This document shows positions 8,815 through 18,260 of a stretch of DNA of 64,000 nt, in pieces; positions within the stretch are counted from its first letter, which is position 1, and each line of letters opens with the position of its first letter. The notes beneath the pieces were generated by a model. That model did not search any database, had not been told where the DNA came from, and saw only the letters and a list, made by a program, of their open reading frames with translations. This DNA comes from Gammaproteobacteria bacterium UBA7310 (GTDB lineage: Bacteria > Pseudomonadota > Gammaproteobacteria > Pseudomonadales > Ketobacteraceae), in assembly GCA_002471665.1 (NCBI GenBank), contig DKQK01000057.1:1-64000 (forward strand), given 5' to 3'. Both the position numbers and the translations under genes were made by a program.

Positions 8815-9200
8815 TGCCGTTGTGGGTAACGCTCTACTTGGCCCTGATGGCGGTGTCCCTGCCGGTGGGGGTGATGATGTTGCGCCGCATGGAGCGGGAT
8901 TGGCTGCACCCGGTGGGCGGGCTGGTGTCCACCCTGTTGAGCATGGCGTTTGTGCTCTCATACTGGATGCCGGATGCGATTCCCTTTAAAGCGCCTTCGG
9001 TGCTGATGCTGTATGGTTTCGTCCTGTTCTGGGATCTGTACTCCCTGCAGCGCCTGAAAACCAAATTACCGGATTATTTTGATATGCCCGAGGATTCCGG
9101 CCTGCAGTCCAACTCCGGGGCCTGGTTAATGGGGGTATTGCTGATGCTGCCGGCCTATTATTTTGGCGCGCTGGTGTGCATGCGGGCCTTCACCGGTTGA
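8814..9200 (+). CDS. small inner-membrane protein, function unknown
   Basis: The 128-residue product starts at the ATG that overlaps the alr stop (TGATG). It shows four likely membrane segments, near residues 3-20 (LWVTLYLALMAVSLPVGV), 38-52, 62-78 and 103-122. I do not recognise a family. The overlap with alr argues that it is a real, translationally coupled gene. Confidence 0.7.
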   Translation: MPLWVTLYLALMAVSLPVGVMMLRRMERDWLHPVGGLVSTLLSMAFVLSYWMPDAIPFKAPSVLMLYGFVLFWDLYSLQRLKTKLPDYFDMPEDSGLQSNSGAWLMGVLLMLPAYYFGALVCMRAFTG

Positions 9201-9221
9201 CTGACTGATAGAGTGGTGTAA

Positions 9222-10583
9222 ATGGCAAAAGCGAAGACCCAGTTTGTGTGCAGCGATTGCGGCAGTGTCTTTCCCAAGTGGGCGGGGCAGTGCGCCGATT
9301 GCGGTGCCTGGAATACCCTGACGGAATTCAACCCGGATCGGGGCCTGTCCGGCAACCGCGGGGGTAAAACCAGCTGGGCCGGCGAGGCCCGCAAGGTGAC
9401 CACCATGGCCCAGGTGAATCTGGTGGAAGAGCCCCGCACCCCCACCGGCACCGGAGAATTGGATCGGGTGTTGGGGGGTGGCCTGGTGGAAGGTTCGGTG
9501 GTGCTGATCGGAGGGGATCCCGGCATCGGCAAATCCACGATCCTCCTGCAAACCATGACCCATCTGGCGGCACGGCAAACGGCGTTATACATCACCGGGG
9601 AGGAAAGCCTGCAACAGGTGGCGTTGCGGGCCAAGCGCCTGGATCTGCCCATGGACCAACTGCGCCTGATGTCGGAAACCAGTATTGAGAATATTCTGGC
9701 CACCGCCAACAAGGAGCAGCCCAAGGTAATGGTGGTGGATTCCATTCAAACGGTTTACTCCGAGGGCCTCAGTTCCGCCCCCGGTGGCGTCTCGCAGGTG
9801 CGTGAATGCGCCGCGGCCCTGGTGCGCTTTGCCAAGCAGACCGGCACCGCACTGTTCCTGGTGGGGCATGTCACCAAAGAAGGGGCTCTGGCGGGGCCCA
9901 GGGTGCTGGAGCATATGGTGGACAGCGTGCTCTACTTTGAAGGGGAGCAGGACAACCGTTTCCGCATGATACGGGCGGTGAAAAACCGTTTTGGGGCGGT
10001 CAACGAGCTGGGCGTGTTTGCCATGACCGATAAAGGTCTGCGCGAAGTGAGCAATCCCTCCGCGATTTTCTTGTCCCGTTATGAACAGCCCATTCCCGGC
10101 AGCATTGTCATGGTAACCCGGGAAGGCAGCCGGCCATTGCTGGTGGAAGTGCAGGCTCTGGTGGACGACAGCCAGCTGGGCAACCCCCGCCGGGTGGCGG
10201 TAGGCCTGGATCAGAACCGGCTGGCAATGTTACTGGCGGTGCTGCACCGCCACGGCGGGGTGGCCACCATGGGCATGGATGTGTTTGTGAACGTGGTGGG
10301 GGGTGTCAAGGTGCTGGAAACCGGTTCCGATCTGGCGGTACTGATTTCAGTAGTGTCCAGCCTGCGTAATCTGGCATTGGATACCCAGTTGATAGTGTTT
10401 GGCGAGATCGGGCTCTCCGGTGAGATCCGGCCGGTGCCCAGTGGTCAGGAGCGCCTGCGGGAAGCCGCCAAACATGGTTTCACCCGCGCCATTGTACCCA
10501 AGGGAAACCAGCCCAAAGCCGCCATTGACGGGCTTGAAGTGGTGGCGGTGTCGCGCCTGGAGCAGGCCCTGGATGCGCTCTGA
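9222..10583 (+). CDS. radA: DNA repair protein RadA
   Basis: RadA (Sms) is a RecA-like, DnaB-type hexameric helicase that promotes branch migration during recombination. The 453-residue protein has the N-terminal four-cysteine zinc finger CSDCGSVFPKWAGQCADCG (about 10-28), a RecA-like core with Walker A GGDPGIGKST (about 97) and Walker B VMVVDSIQTV, the RadA-specific KNRFGAVNELGVF motif, and a C-terminal Lon-protease-like domain without the serine-lysine dyad. Length and domain order are complete. Confidence 0.97.
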   Translation: MAKAKTQFVCSDCGSVFPKWAGQCADCGAWNTLTEFNPDRGLSGNRGGKTSWAGEARKVTTMAQVNLVEEPRTPTGTGELDRVLGGGLVEGSVVLIGGDPGIGKSTILLQTMTHLAARQTALYITGEESLQQVALRAKRLDLPMDQLRLMSETSIENILATANKEQPKVMVVDSIQTVYSEGLSSAPGGVSQVRECAAALVRFAKQTGTALFLVGHVTKEGALAGPRVLEHMVDSVLYFEGEQDNRFRMIRAVKNRFGAVNELGVFAMTDKGLREVSNPSAIFLSRYEQPIPGSIVMVTREGSRPLLVEVQALVDDSQLGNPRRVAVGLDQNRLAMLLAVLHRHGGVATMGMDVFVNVVGGVKVLETGSDLAVLISVVSSLRNLALDTQLIVFGEIGLSGEIRPVPSGQERLREAAKHGFTRAIVPKGNQPKAAIDGLEVVAVSRLEQALDAL

Positions 10584-10602
10584 TATGCTCTGGTACTACC
10601 TT

Positions 10603-10971
10603 TCAATGGTTGGCAAAAGTCACCAGCGCTTCAATCTCCCGTTCCAGCAGCGCTTCGTTACCGGTATTTAATTCCACAATGCGCCTCAGGTGCGAGGCGC
10701 TGTCCACGTCAATATGATCGCAGGCGATGCCGGTGCGGTTGCCTTCCAGGTGGGCCACATGGCCTTCCAGACGAATTTCGGTCTCTTCATCACTCAGCAG
10801 CAGATACACGGACACCGGATCGTCTATCTCCAGGCCGCAGTCGACGGTCTGCTCCAGAAGCGCGCCTTTCAACGAAATATCCAATAGCTTGGCAGGCCAG
10901 TCGTTCTCCCCTCGAATCAGGCGTGCGCTGGCATCAAAAGCAATGCGGGTGAAGTTGCGTTTTTCGATCAT
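10603..10971 (-). CDS. PilZ-domain protein, probable c-di-GMP receptor
   Basis: This 122-residue protein is a single PilZ domain. The two c-di-GMP binding signatures are present: the RxxxR motif as RNFTR near the N-terminus (residues 4-8) and the D/NxSxxG motif as DISLKG (about 27-32). It is therefore expected to bind cyclic di-GMP. It is convergent with radA with a 19-base gap. It is one of three c-di-GMP-related loci in the window, with the broken GGDEF gene and the EAL gene. Confidence 0.88.
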   Translation of the reverse strand: MIEKRNFTRIAFDASARLIRGENDWPAKLLDISLKGALLEQTVDCGLEIDDPVSVYLLLSDEETEIRLEGHVAHLEGNRTGIACDHIDVDSASHLRRIVELNTGNEALLEREIEALVTFANH

Positions 10972-11353
10972 GGCCCTGAGCTCACCTGGTTAAGAATGGT
11001 CCTGCACTTATAAAGCATAGTCAATCTTTCATAAAAAGCCGAAATTCCGTTTTTTTCAAGTCGGCGCTGTGGGGAATTTGTAACGTTGTGAAACGGGACC
11101 GTACTTGGTTATTAATTGAATAACATTCGAACCGAGCATGGAAAAAACATCTAAAAATCACAAATATTAACTACAAAAACTTTTGATGCTGCGTTAATAA
11201 TTAAAAGATGAAAACGGTAGCGCTTTAAGGGATTATTTGCCGAGCAAATCAGCCAAGGGACCAGGCGGGGTCAGACCGGCTTAATCAGGTCTGATGAACA
11301 GATACATGGTTTCACATCTCTGATAAAGAATGATGCTGTAGAGGTATGGGGTT
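10972..11353. other. 382-base intergenic region, AT-rich
   Basis: No coding sequence is apparent on either strand. The stretch is distinctly AT-rich between 11030 and 11220, as expected of a promoter region for the divergent PilZ gene and the rightward small acidic protein. A perfect 7-base inverted repeat TCAGACC...GGTCTGA (11271-11294, 10-base loop) lies 60 bases before the next ATG and could form an RNA hairpin in its leader. I see no further structure. Confidence 0.5.
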
Positions 11354-11569
11354 ATGAGAACGACATCCACCACTGAAGATACGCAATTCGTCGATGAACT
11401 GGATGATGACATGATGGACGACATCGACGGCGAAATCGAAAAGCGCCTGGAAGCCAAGAGCAAACGCTCCGGCGACTATTTGCGTAAGATCGAGGCGTTG
11501 ATGGAAGAGCGTCGCTTAAAGCACGACCTGGATGATTATGACGACTGGGATGACATCAACGACGAATGA
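11354..11569 (+). CDS. PA3496-family small acidic protein
   Basis: The product is a 71-residue, highly acidic, soluble protein. Its C-terminal half has the pattern SGDYLRKIEALMEERRLKHDL followed by a run rich in Asp and Tyr/Trp. That matches the small Pseudomonas PA3496-type proteins annotated as putative envelope-integrity factors. The molecular role is unknown. It stands alone, is followed by a strong terminator and is probably well expressed. Confidence 0.75.
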   Translation: MRTTSTTEDTQFVDELDDDMMDDIDGEIEKRLEAKSKRSGDYLRKIEALMEERRLKHDLDDYDDWDDINDE

Positions 11570-11575
11570 ATAATC

Positions 11576-11604
11576 AAACAAGCCGCTCAATGAGCGGCTT
11601 GTTT
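11576..11604 (+). terminator. intrinsic terminator after the PA3496-like gene
   Basis: Perfect 14-base arms AAACAAGCCGCTCA and TGAGCGGCTTGTTT make a strong GC-rich hairpin with A and T tracts at its ends. It can terminate from either side, so it may also serve the leftward ettA gene that ends at 11639. Confidence 0.93.
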
Positions 11605-11638
11605 GTATCGTGGTGCCTTTTCTTCAGATGGCTAAGCG

Positions 11639-13309
11639 CTACTGGATCTTTTTGTACTTCAGCCGTTTTGGCTGTACGGATTCCTCGCCGTATTTCTTCT
11701 TCTTGTAGGCTTCGTATTCGGTGAAGTTGCCTTCGAAGAACTCGACTCCCTCCTCACCTTCAAAGTCCAGAATGTGCGTGGCGATCCGGTCCAGGAACCA
11801 GCGATCGTGCGAGATCACAATGGCGGTGCCGGCGTAGGTAAGCAACGCCTCCTCCAGAGCCCGCAGGGTTTCCACGTCCAGGTCGTTGGTGGGTTCGTCC
11901 AACAGCAGTACGTTGCCGCCCTTGCGCAACAGTTTGGCCAGGTGCAGGCGGTTACGCTCACCACCGGACAGCTCGCCCACCCGTTTCTGCTGGTCGGAAC
12001 CTTTGAAGTTAAAACGCCCCACATAGGATCGGGAGGGCATTTCGAACGAGCCCACCTTAATGATGTCGAGGCCATCGGACACCTCTTCCCACACGGTTTT
12101 GTTGCCGTCCAGCTCATCGCGGGATTGATCAACGTAGGCCAGGTCGACGGTTTCACCCAGATGCACTTCACCTTTTTCGGGCTTCTCTTCACCCACGATC
12201 ATGCGGAACAGGGTGGTTTTACCGGCCCCGTTGGGGCCGATGATGCCCACAATGGCGCCCTTGGGCACGGCGAAGTTCAGGTCATCATAGAGTACGCGGT
12301 CGCCGAAACCTTTGGTGACGCCGCGGAACTCAATGACATCATCCCCCAGGCGTTCAGCCACGGGAATGAACAGCTCCTGGGTTTCGTTGCGTTTCTGCGC
12401 TTCCTGGCTGGACAGCTCCTCGAAACGGGCCATGCGGGCTTTGCTTTTGGCCTGGCGGCCTTTGGCGTTGGAGCGCACCCACTCCAGCTCGGCCTTGATG
12501 GCTTTCTGGCGGGAAACTTCCTGTTTGGCTTCCTGGGCCAGGCGCTCGTCTTTTTGCTCCAGCCAGGAGGAATAGTTGCCCTTCCAGGGAATGCCATGGC
12601 CCCGATCCAGCTCCAGAATCCACTCGGCGGCGTTGTCGAGGAAGTAACGGTCGTGGGTGATGGCCACCACAGTGCCCTTGTATTCGTGCAGGAACCGTTC
12701 TAACCAAGCCACGGATTCCGCATCCAGGTGGTTGGTGGGTTCGTCCAGCAACAGCATGTCCGGGCTTGACAGCAACAGGCGACACAGGGCCACCCGACGC
12801 TTTTCACCACCGGAGAGCTTGGTAACCTCTGCTTCCCAGGGTGGCAGGCGCAGGGCGTCAGCGGCAATCTCCAGGGTGCGCTCAAGATCCCAACCGTTGG
12901 CGGCGTCGATCTTGTTCTGCAGTTCCGCCTGTTCTTCCAGCAGCGCGTTCATTTCGTCATCCGACATGGGTTCGGCAAATTTCATGCTGATCTCGTCGAA
13001 ACGGGTCATGACGTCTTTTAATTCGCGAATGCCGTCCTCAACGTTGCCCCGCACATCCTTGCTTTCATCCAGCTGCGGCTCCTGCGGTAAATAGCCGATG
13101 TTGATTCCGGTGGCGGGGCGGGCTTCCCCGTCGAACTCTTTATCCACTCCTGCCATAATGCGCAGCAGGGTGGATTTTCCCGCGCCGTTCAGGCCCAGTA
13201 CGCCGATCTTGGCACCCGGGAAGAATGACAGGGAGATGTCCTTCAGGATTTCGCGTTTGGGGGGCACCACTTTGGATACCCGATGCATCGTGTATATATA
13301 TTGTGCCAT
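11639..13309 (-). CDS. ettA: energy-dependent translational throttle protein EttA
   Basis: EttA is an ABC-F ATPase that binds the ribosomal E site and gates entry into elongation according to the ATP/ADP ratio. The 556-residue protein begins MAQYIYTMHRVSKVVPPK, characteristic of EttA. It has two ABC modules: Walker A GLNGAGKST and signature LSGGEKRRVALCRLL in the first, and GPNGAGKTTLFR and LSGGERNRLHLAKLL in the second. The linker between them contains the P-site tRNA interaction motif. There are no transmembrane segments. It is divergent from the MscK-like gene. Confidence 0.97.
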   Translation of the reverse strand: MAQYIYTMHRVSKVVPPKREILKDISLSFFPGAKIGVLGLNGAGKSTLLRIMAGVDKEFDGEARPATGINIGYLPQEPQLDESKDVRGNVEDGIRELKDVMTRFDEISMKFAEPMSDDEMNALLEEQAELQNKIDAANGWDLERTLEIAADALRLPPWEAEVTKLSGGEKRRVALCRLLLSSPDMLLLDEPTNHLDAESVAWLERFLHEYKGTVVAITHDRYFLDNAAEWILELDRGHGIPWKGNYSSWLEQKDERLAQEAKQEVSRQKAIKAELEWVRSNAKGRQAKSKARMARFEELSSQEAQKRNETQELFIPVAERLGDDVIEFRGVTKGFGDRVLYDDLNFAVPKGAIVGIIGPNGAGKTTLFRMIVGEEKPEKGEVHLGETVDLAYVDQSRDELDGNKTVWEEVSDGLDIIKVGSFEMPSRSYVGRFNFKGSDQQKRVGELSGGERNRLHLAKLLRKGGNVLLLDEPTNDLDVETLRALEEALLTYAGTAIVISHDRWFLDRIATHILDFEGEEGVEFFEGNFTEYEAYKKKKYGEESVQPKRLKYKKIQ

Positions 13310-13444
13310 AACAGGAAAGTAACTAGTCAGTTGTGGAAGGAATTGGGGCGTACGCTACCCCAATTGCAGGGCTGATGCAAACACCGCGGTGTGGGCTCCC
13401 TGCCCTGATTTGAAGCATGCGTGACCGCCATTTTGGGAGACTGT

Positions 13445-16400
13445 GTGAGAAAGCATAAGTGTAACGGCATCAGCCTGATAATCTGCGCGTGGCTGGCATT
13501 GTGGGCGTTGCCCGGGCAGGCCCAGTTGGGGGTGTCCGGCAGTGTCGCCCCGGCGGAGGAGCCATCCAAGGTGGATGCCCTGAGCAAGGAGCTGGATCTG
13601 CTGAATAAGGAGCTGCAGCAACAGGAATCCCTGACCCAGTCGCTGCAGCAGGACATACAAGTGGTAAAAAACGAAATTCAGTCTGCCCCTGAGTTGGCCG
13701 ATCAGCTGCGCCGGGAAATCAGGCGCCTGGAAAAGAGCGCCGAACGGGCGCAGGTTCCGGGTTCCCAGGACGGGCTGGAGGCAACCATCGGTCTGCTGGA
13801 AGCGCAGGCCAAAGCACTGCAGGAAAGTCTCTCCTATGTGCTGGAGCGCATCGGTGAACAGCAATCACTGCCCAGTCAGGCCCGGGCTGAAGTGAAAGCC
13901 GCCCAGGCTCAGGCCCAGCAACTGCAGGAGAAGATGCGCTCACTGCAGAGCACCGGCAGGAACGAGTCCATCCGCTCCATGCAGATGAACCTGCTGAAGC
14001 AGCAACAGACCAATGCCAATTTACGCAAGGAACTGGCGCAGAACCGCCTTGAGGGCTACCAGAAGCTGCTGGACCTCTACACGGTCAATCGTGATCTGTT
14101 GTTTATGCGCATGGAACTGTTGAAGTCGGCATTGGCATTGTTGCGAGAGAAGCGGGACGAAATGCGCCTGCAAACCGCTGACCAACAGCAGGACACCACG
14201 GTGACCCTGCAGGGTGACTACGCGCAGCTGCCTGAGGTGTTGCAATCTGAATTGCAGGAAAACGGACGTCTGAAAGACCTGCTGCTGTCGCGCACGGAAG
14301 ACCTCAATGACATCACCGACGAACTGGTGCAGGGCAAGCAGGAGCTGCAGGATATTCGCTACCGGTTTGAGGTAGCCAAACAGCAACTGGAGCTGACCGA
14401 ATACTATCAGTTTGTGGATGATTACCTGTTGCGGCAAAGGCAGATGCTGCAGGCCAAAATTCGCGAGCAGGAATCCAATACGTCGCTGCACACCGAGGTT
14501 TCCAAAGCGCGTCTGCAACAGTTCCGGCTTGATGAGAAGCTCCACCACGTGCGCACCGATACGGCCCGGCGCCAGTCCATCCGCAAACTGCTCGACGAGG
14601 CAGAGCCGGATTCCGCCATTGCGGATAGTCAACAGCTGCAGGGAGACCTGTATCGCATCTACGAGGGGCGGGCAGATCTGCTCACCAGGCTGGTGGAAGT
14701 GAATGCGGATTATGTGGTGAATCTTACCAATCTGGAGCTACTCAATGAAGAGCAGCTCAATGAACGCAAGCGGTTTTATGAACTGCTGAACAAGAAACTG
14801 TTCTGGCGGCGCAGTGCGACACCGCTCAACTGGGAATGGCTGACTTTATTGCCGGGCAGTGTGCGCTGGTTTGTAATGGAACAATCCTGGTTGGAGCCTT
14901 TCAGTGTCTGGTACCGCACTCTGGTGCGGCCGGTGTATCCGCTGCTGTTGTTGATGTTTGCAGGGGCCGCCTATGTTGCAGGCCGGCACAGAGTCATGCA
15001 GCGCCTGGAATACGGCAGCGACAAGATCGGTAACGTAACCAAAGACCGGTTCCGTTACACCTTTGAGGCGTTGTTCGGTACCGTACTGTTGGCGTTGCCG
15101 CTGCCGTTGCTGTTATCTGTCCTGGCCTATCCGCTGGTGAGCCAAAACGAAGCTTCATTATTCGCCGCCGGGGTGGGGTCTGCGTTTCTGGTATTGGCGC
15201 GTTGGGTGTTCCTGTTTGAGTTCATGCGCCATCTGGTGCGCCGCAAAGGGCTGGCGCAGGGGCATTTCCGTTGGCGCGAATCGTCCATTGTGGCGTTGAA
15301 GCGCTGGCTGCCGTTGTTGTATCTGCAGTTGCCCGGTGCCTTTGTGTTTATCGTGGTGTGGCGCGAAGGGGATGAGCTGCATTCCGGAATTCTGGGGCGG
15401 GCGGCCTTTCTGGTGGTGGCCACTTTGTTTGTGGTGTATTGCGCCCGTATGTTCAATCCCCGTCTGGGGGTGACCCAGCAGGAAGTGGGCAAGCGTGGCC
15501 ACTGGTATCAACGCTGGAACCGCTCTCTGTACTGGGTGTGTGTGTTGATCCCGGCCGCATTGGTGATGCTGTCGATGCAAGGCTACAGCTTCAGTGCCAT
15601 GGAGATCATGGTGTTGATGTACCAGACATTGATGTATGGCTTTTTCATCTTCATTGCAGAGCAGGTGATGATGCGCTGGTTTGCGGTGCTGGAGCGCAAG
15701 TTAGCCTATGCCCGGGCCATTGAAAAACGCGATGCGCAACGCAAAGTCAAGGAACAGCAGGAGGCTGCCGGAGCGGCCGGGGAAGCCGTGCCTGAACTCG
15801 AGCTGCCGTCGTTGGACGTGGCCACCATCAGCGAACAGAACCGCGCGCTGCTGCGGGTCATCTTCTTTTCGTTGTTTGCGCTGGTGTGCTACTGGAGCTG
15901 GCAGGATTTCTTCCAGGCCATACAGATTTTCCAGGAGATCAAACTCTGGAGTTACAACGTAGCCACGGAGGCGGGCACCGAAACCCATGTGGTTACCTTG
16001 GAAACACTGTTTGCCGTGATTCTGGCCTTGGTGATCAGTTACGCCGGGGTGAAAAATTTGCCAGGGTTGATCGAGGTATTGATTCTGCAGCGACTGCAGG
16101 TGGATTCCGGAATCCGCTTCGCCATCACCACCACCGCGCGCTACCTGGTGATCACCACCGGCGTGTTGATTGTGTCCGGAATGATTGGCCTGGAGTGGAG
16201 CAAACTGGGCTGGCTGGTGGCGGCGCTGGGGGTTGGGCTGGGCTTTGGTTTACAGGAGATCTTCGCCAACTTTATTTCCGGGCTGATTATTCTGTTCGAA
16301 CGCCCCATTCGTATCGGGGATACGGTGACCATCAATAATCTGAGCGGTACGGTGAGCCAGATCCGGATGCGCGCCACCACCATTACCGACTGGGATCAGA

Positions 16401-16792
16401 AAGAGCTGATCATTCCGAACAAGACCTTTGTGACCAGCCAGTTTATCAATTGGACCCTGAGCGACAGTACCACCCGGGTGGTGATCAAAGTGGGGGTTGC
16501 CTATGGTTCCGATACGGATCTGGTTACGCAAACCCTGATGGAGATTGCTCAGGCCAACAGCACCGTGCTGAAAGATCCGGCACCGACGGCCTTCTTCCTG
16601 GGCTTTGGTGCCAGCTCCCTGGATTTTGAGTTGCGGGCCTTTGTTTCCAATTTTTCCCACCGCTTGCTGTTGATACACGATCTGCATACGGCCATCGACA
16701 AGCGCTTCAAAACGCTGGGCATTGAGATCGCGTTCCCGCAGTTGGATTTGCATGTTAAACATCTGCCCAAGGGCGAGCCGAAGAGCGGCTAA
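13445..16792 (+). CDS. MscK/KefA-type mechanosensitive channel
   Basis: This is a large MscS-superfamily channel that releases solutes on osmotic downshift. I prefer the GTG at 13445, which follows GGGAG at 13436-13440 and exposes a signal peptide (RKHK, hydrophobic core LIICAWLALWALPG, cleavage near GQAQ); an in-frame GTG at 13421 is possible. About 430 residues of periplasmic coiled coil rich in Gln/Leu/Glu follow, then about eleven membrane segments. The C-terminal MscS core has LGWLVAALGVGLGFGLQEIF and PIRIGDTVTI (about residues 920-970). At about 1115 residues it is the size of E. coli MscK/MscM. A potassium-dependent MscK role cannot be told from MscM/YjeP by eye. Confidence 0.92.
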   Translation: MRKHKCNGISLIICAWLALWALPGQAQLGVSGSVAPAEEPSKVDALSKELDLLNKELQQQESLTQSLQQDIQVVKNEIQSAPELADQLRREIRRLEKSAERAQVPGSQDGLEATIGLLEAQAKALQESLSYVLERIGEQQSLPSQARAEVKAAQAQAQQLQEKMRSLQSTGRNESIRSMQMNLLKQQQTNANLRKELAQNRLEGYQKLLDLYTVNRDLLFMRMELLKSALALLREKRDEMRLQTADQQQDTTVTLQGDYAQLPEVLQSELQENGRLKDLLLSRTEDLNDITDELVQGKQELQDIRYRFEVAKQQLELTEYYQFVDDYLLRQRQMLQAKIREQESNTSLHTEVSKARLQQFRLDEKLHHVRTDTARRQSIRKLLDEAEPDSAIADSQQLQGDLYRIYEGRADLLTRLVEVNADYVVNLTNLELLNEEQLNERKRFYELLNKKLFWRRSATPLNWEWLTLLPGSVRWFVMEQSWLEPFSVWYRTLVRPVYPLLLLMFAGAAYVAGRHRVMQRLEYGSDKIGNVTKDRFRYTFEALFGTVLLALPLPLLLSVLAYPLVSQNEASLFAAGVGSAFLVLARWVFLFEFMRHLVRRKGLAQGHFRWRESSIVALKRWLPLLYLQLPGAFVFIVVWREGDELHSGILGRAAFLVVATLFVVYCARMFNPRLGVTQQEVGKRGHWYQRWNRSLYWVCVLIPAALVMLSMQGYSFSAMEIMVLMYQTLMYGFFIFIAEQVMMRWFAVLERKLAYARAIEKRDAQRKVKEQQEAAGAAGEAVPELELPSLDVATISEQNRALLRVIFFSLFALVCYWSWQDFFQAIQIFQEIKLWSYNVATEAGTETHVVTLETLFAVILALVISYAGVKNLPGLIEVLILQRLQVDSGIRFAITTTARYLVITTGVLIVSGMIGLEWSKLGWLVAALGVGLGFGLQEIFANFISGLIILFERPIRIGDTVTINNLSGTVSQIRMRATTITDWDQKELIIPNKTFVTSQFINWTLSDSTTRVVIKVGVAYGSDTDLVTQTLMEIAQANSTVLKDPAPTAFFLGFGASSLDFELRAFVSNFSHRLLLIHDLHTAIDKRFKTLGIEIAFPQLDLHVKHLPKGEPKSG

Positions 16793-16979
16793 TAGCATTA
16801 GGCTGATATGAAGAAAATTGATGAATAAGAGCAGGACTTTCATGTGCCGTTGTGCGGCGTTTTATGTACAATACCGCCCTCATTTAAGCCAGCCCGCGCC
16901 TTGTGCGACAGTGGCGGCAGGCGCCAAGCCAAATTGAATTAGTTTGTGTCCAGTTAGCCAGTGAATCGCGGGAGTGACC

Positions 16980-18236
16980 ATGTTTTCAGCCGAAATGAAT
17001 ATTGCCGATTTTGATCCCGAACTGTGGGAAGCCATGGAGGCTGAAAAACAGCGTCAGGAGGAGCACATCGAACTGATCGCCTCGGAGAACTACACCAGCC
17101 CCCGGGTGATGCAGGCTCAGGGTTCCGTGCTGACCAACAAGTACGCAGAAGGCTATCCACACAAGCGCTACTACGGCGGTTGTGAATACGTGGACATTGC
17201 TGAGCAGCTGGCCATTGACCGGGTAAAAGCCCTGTTTGGTGCCGATTATGCCAATGTGCAGCCACACTCCGGTTCCCAGGCCAACGCGGCAGTGTACATG
17301 GCGCTTCTGAACCCCGGTGACACCGTGCTGGGTATGAGCCTGGCGGAAGGGGGGCACCTGACCCACGGCGCCAAGGTCAATTTCTCCGGCAAGATGTACA
17401 ACGCCGTGCAGTATGGCCTGGATCACAGCACCGGCGAGGTGGATTACGAGCAGGTGGCTGAACTGGCGCGCGAGCACAAACCGAAAATGATACTGGCGGG
17501 ATTCTCTGCCTATTCCCGCACCATGGACTGGCAGAAATTCCGTGACATCGCCGATGAAGTGGGAGCCTATCTGATGGTGGATATGGCCCATGTGGCGGGT
17601 CTGGTTGCCGCGGGTGTCTACCCCAATCCGGTGAACATCGCCGATGTCACCACCTCAACCACGCACAAGACACTGGGTGGCCCCCGCGGTGGCATTATCC
17701 TGGCCCGCAAGAACGAAGAGCTGGAGAAGAAACTCAATTCAGCCGTGTTCCCCGGTGGTCAAGGCGGTCCCCTGATGCACGTGATCGCCGCCAAGGCGGT
17801 GTGCTTCAAGGAAGCCATGAGCGATGAATTCAAATCCTACCAGCAGCAGGTGGTGAAGAACGCCCAGGCCATGGCCGGTGTGTTCATCGAGCGTGGCTAC
17901 GATGTGATTTCCGGTGGCACGGATAACCACCTGTTCCTGCTGTCACTGATTAAGCAGGACATTACCGGTAAAGATGCCGACGCCGCGTTGGGCAAGGCCT
18001 TTATCACCGTTAACAAAAATGCGGTGCCCAATGATCCCCGTTCACCTTTTGTCACCAGTGGGTTGCGCATTGGTACGCCCGCAGTGACCCGGCGTGGATT
18101 TGGTGAGGCCGAGGTGAAAGAACTGGCAGGCTGGATGTGTGACATTCTGGCGGACCTGGACAACGAGGAACTGATTGCCCAGGTGCGGGAAAAAGTGAAA
18201 GCGGTTTGCGCCAGGTATCCCGTCTACGGTAAGTAA
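16980..18236 (+). CDS. glyA: serine hydroxymethyltransferase
   Basis: GlyA converts serine and tetrahydrofolate to glycine and 5,10-methylene-tetrahydrofolate using PLP. The chosen start is the ATG at 16980 (MFSAEMNIADFDPELW), five bases after GGAG and aligned with E. coli GlyA; an in-frame GTG lies six bases upstream. The Schiff-base lysine is in STTHKTLGGPRGG and the folate/PLP motifs SGSQANAAVY and VDMAHVAGLVAAG are present. The 418-residue length is standard. Confidence 0.97.
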   Translation: MFSAEMNIADFDPELWEAMEAEKQRQEEHIELIASENYTSPRVMQAQGSVLTNKYAEGYPHKRYYGGCEYVDIAEQLAIDRVKALFGADYANVQPHSGSQANAAVYMALLNPGDTVLGMSLAEGGHLTHGAKVNFSGKMYNAVQYGLDHSTGEVDYEQVAELAREHKPKMILAGFSAYSRTMDWQKFRDIADEVGAYLMVDMAHVAGLVAAGVYPNPVNIADVTTSTTHKTLGGPRGGIILARKNEELEKKLNSAVFPGGQGGPLMHVIAAKAVCFKEAMSDEFKSYQQQVVKNAQAMAGVFIERGYDVISGGTDNHLFLLSLIKQDITGKDADAALGKAFITVNKNAVPNDPRSPFVTSGLRIGTPAVTRRGFGEAEVKELAGWMCDILADLDNEELIAQVREKVKAVCARYPVYGK

Positions 18237-18260
18237 GGCGCGCGGTCCGTGCTGCCTGGC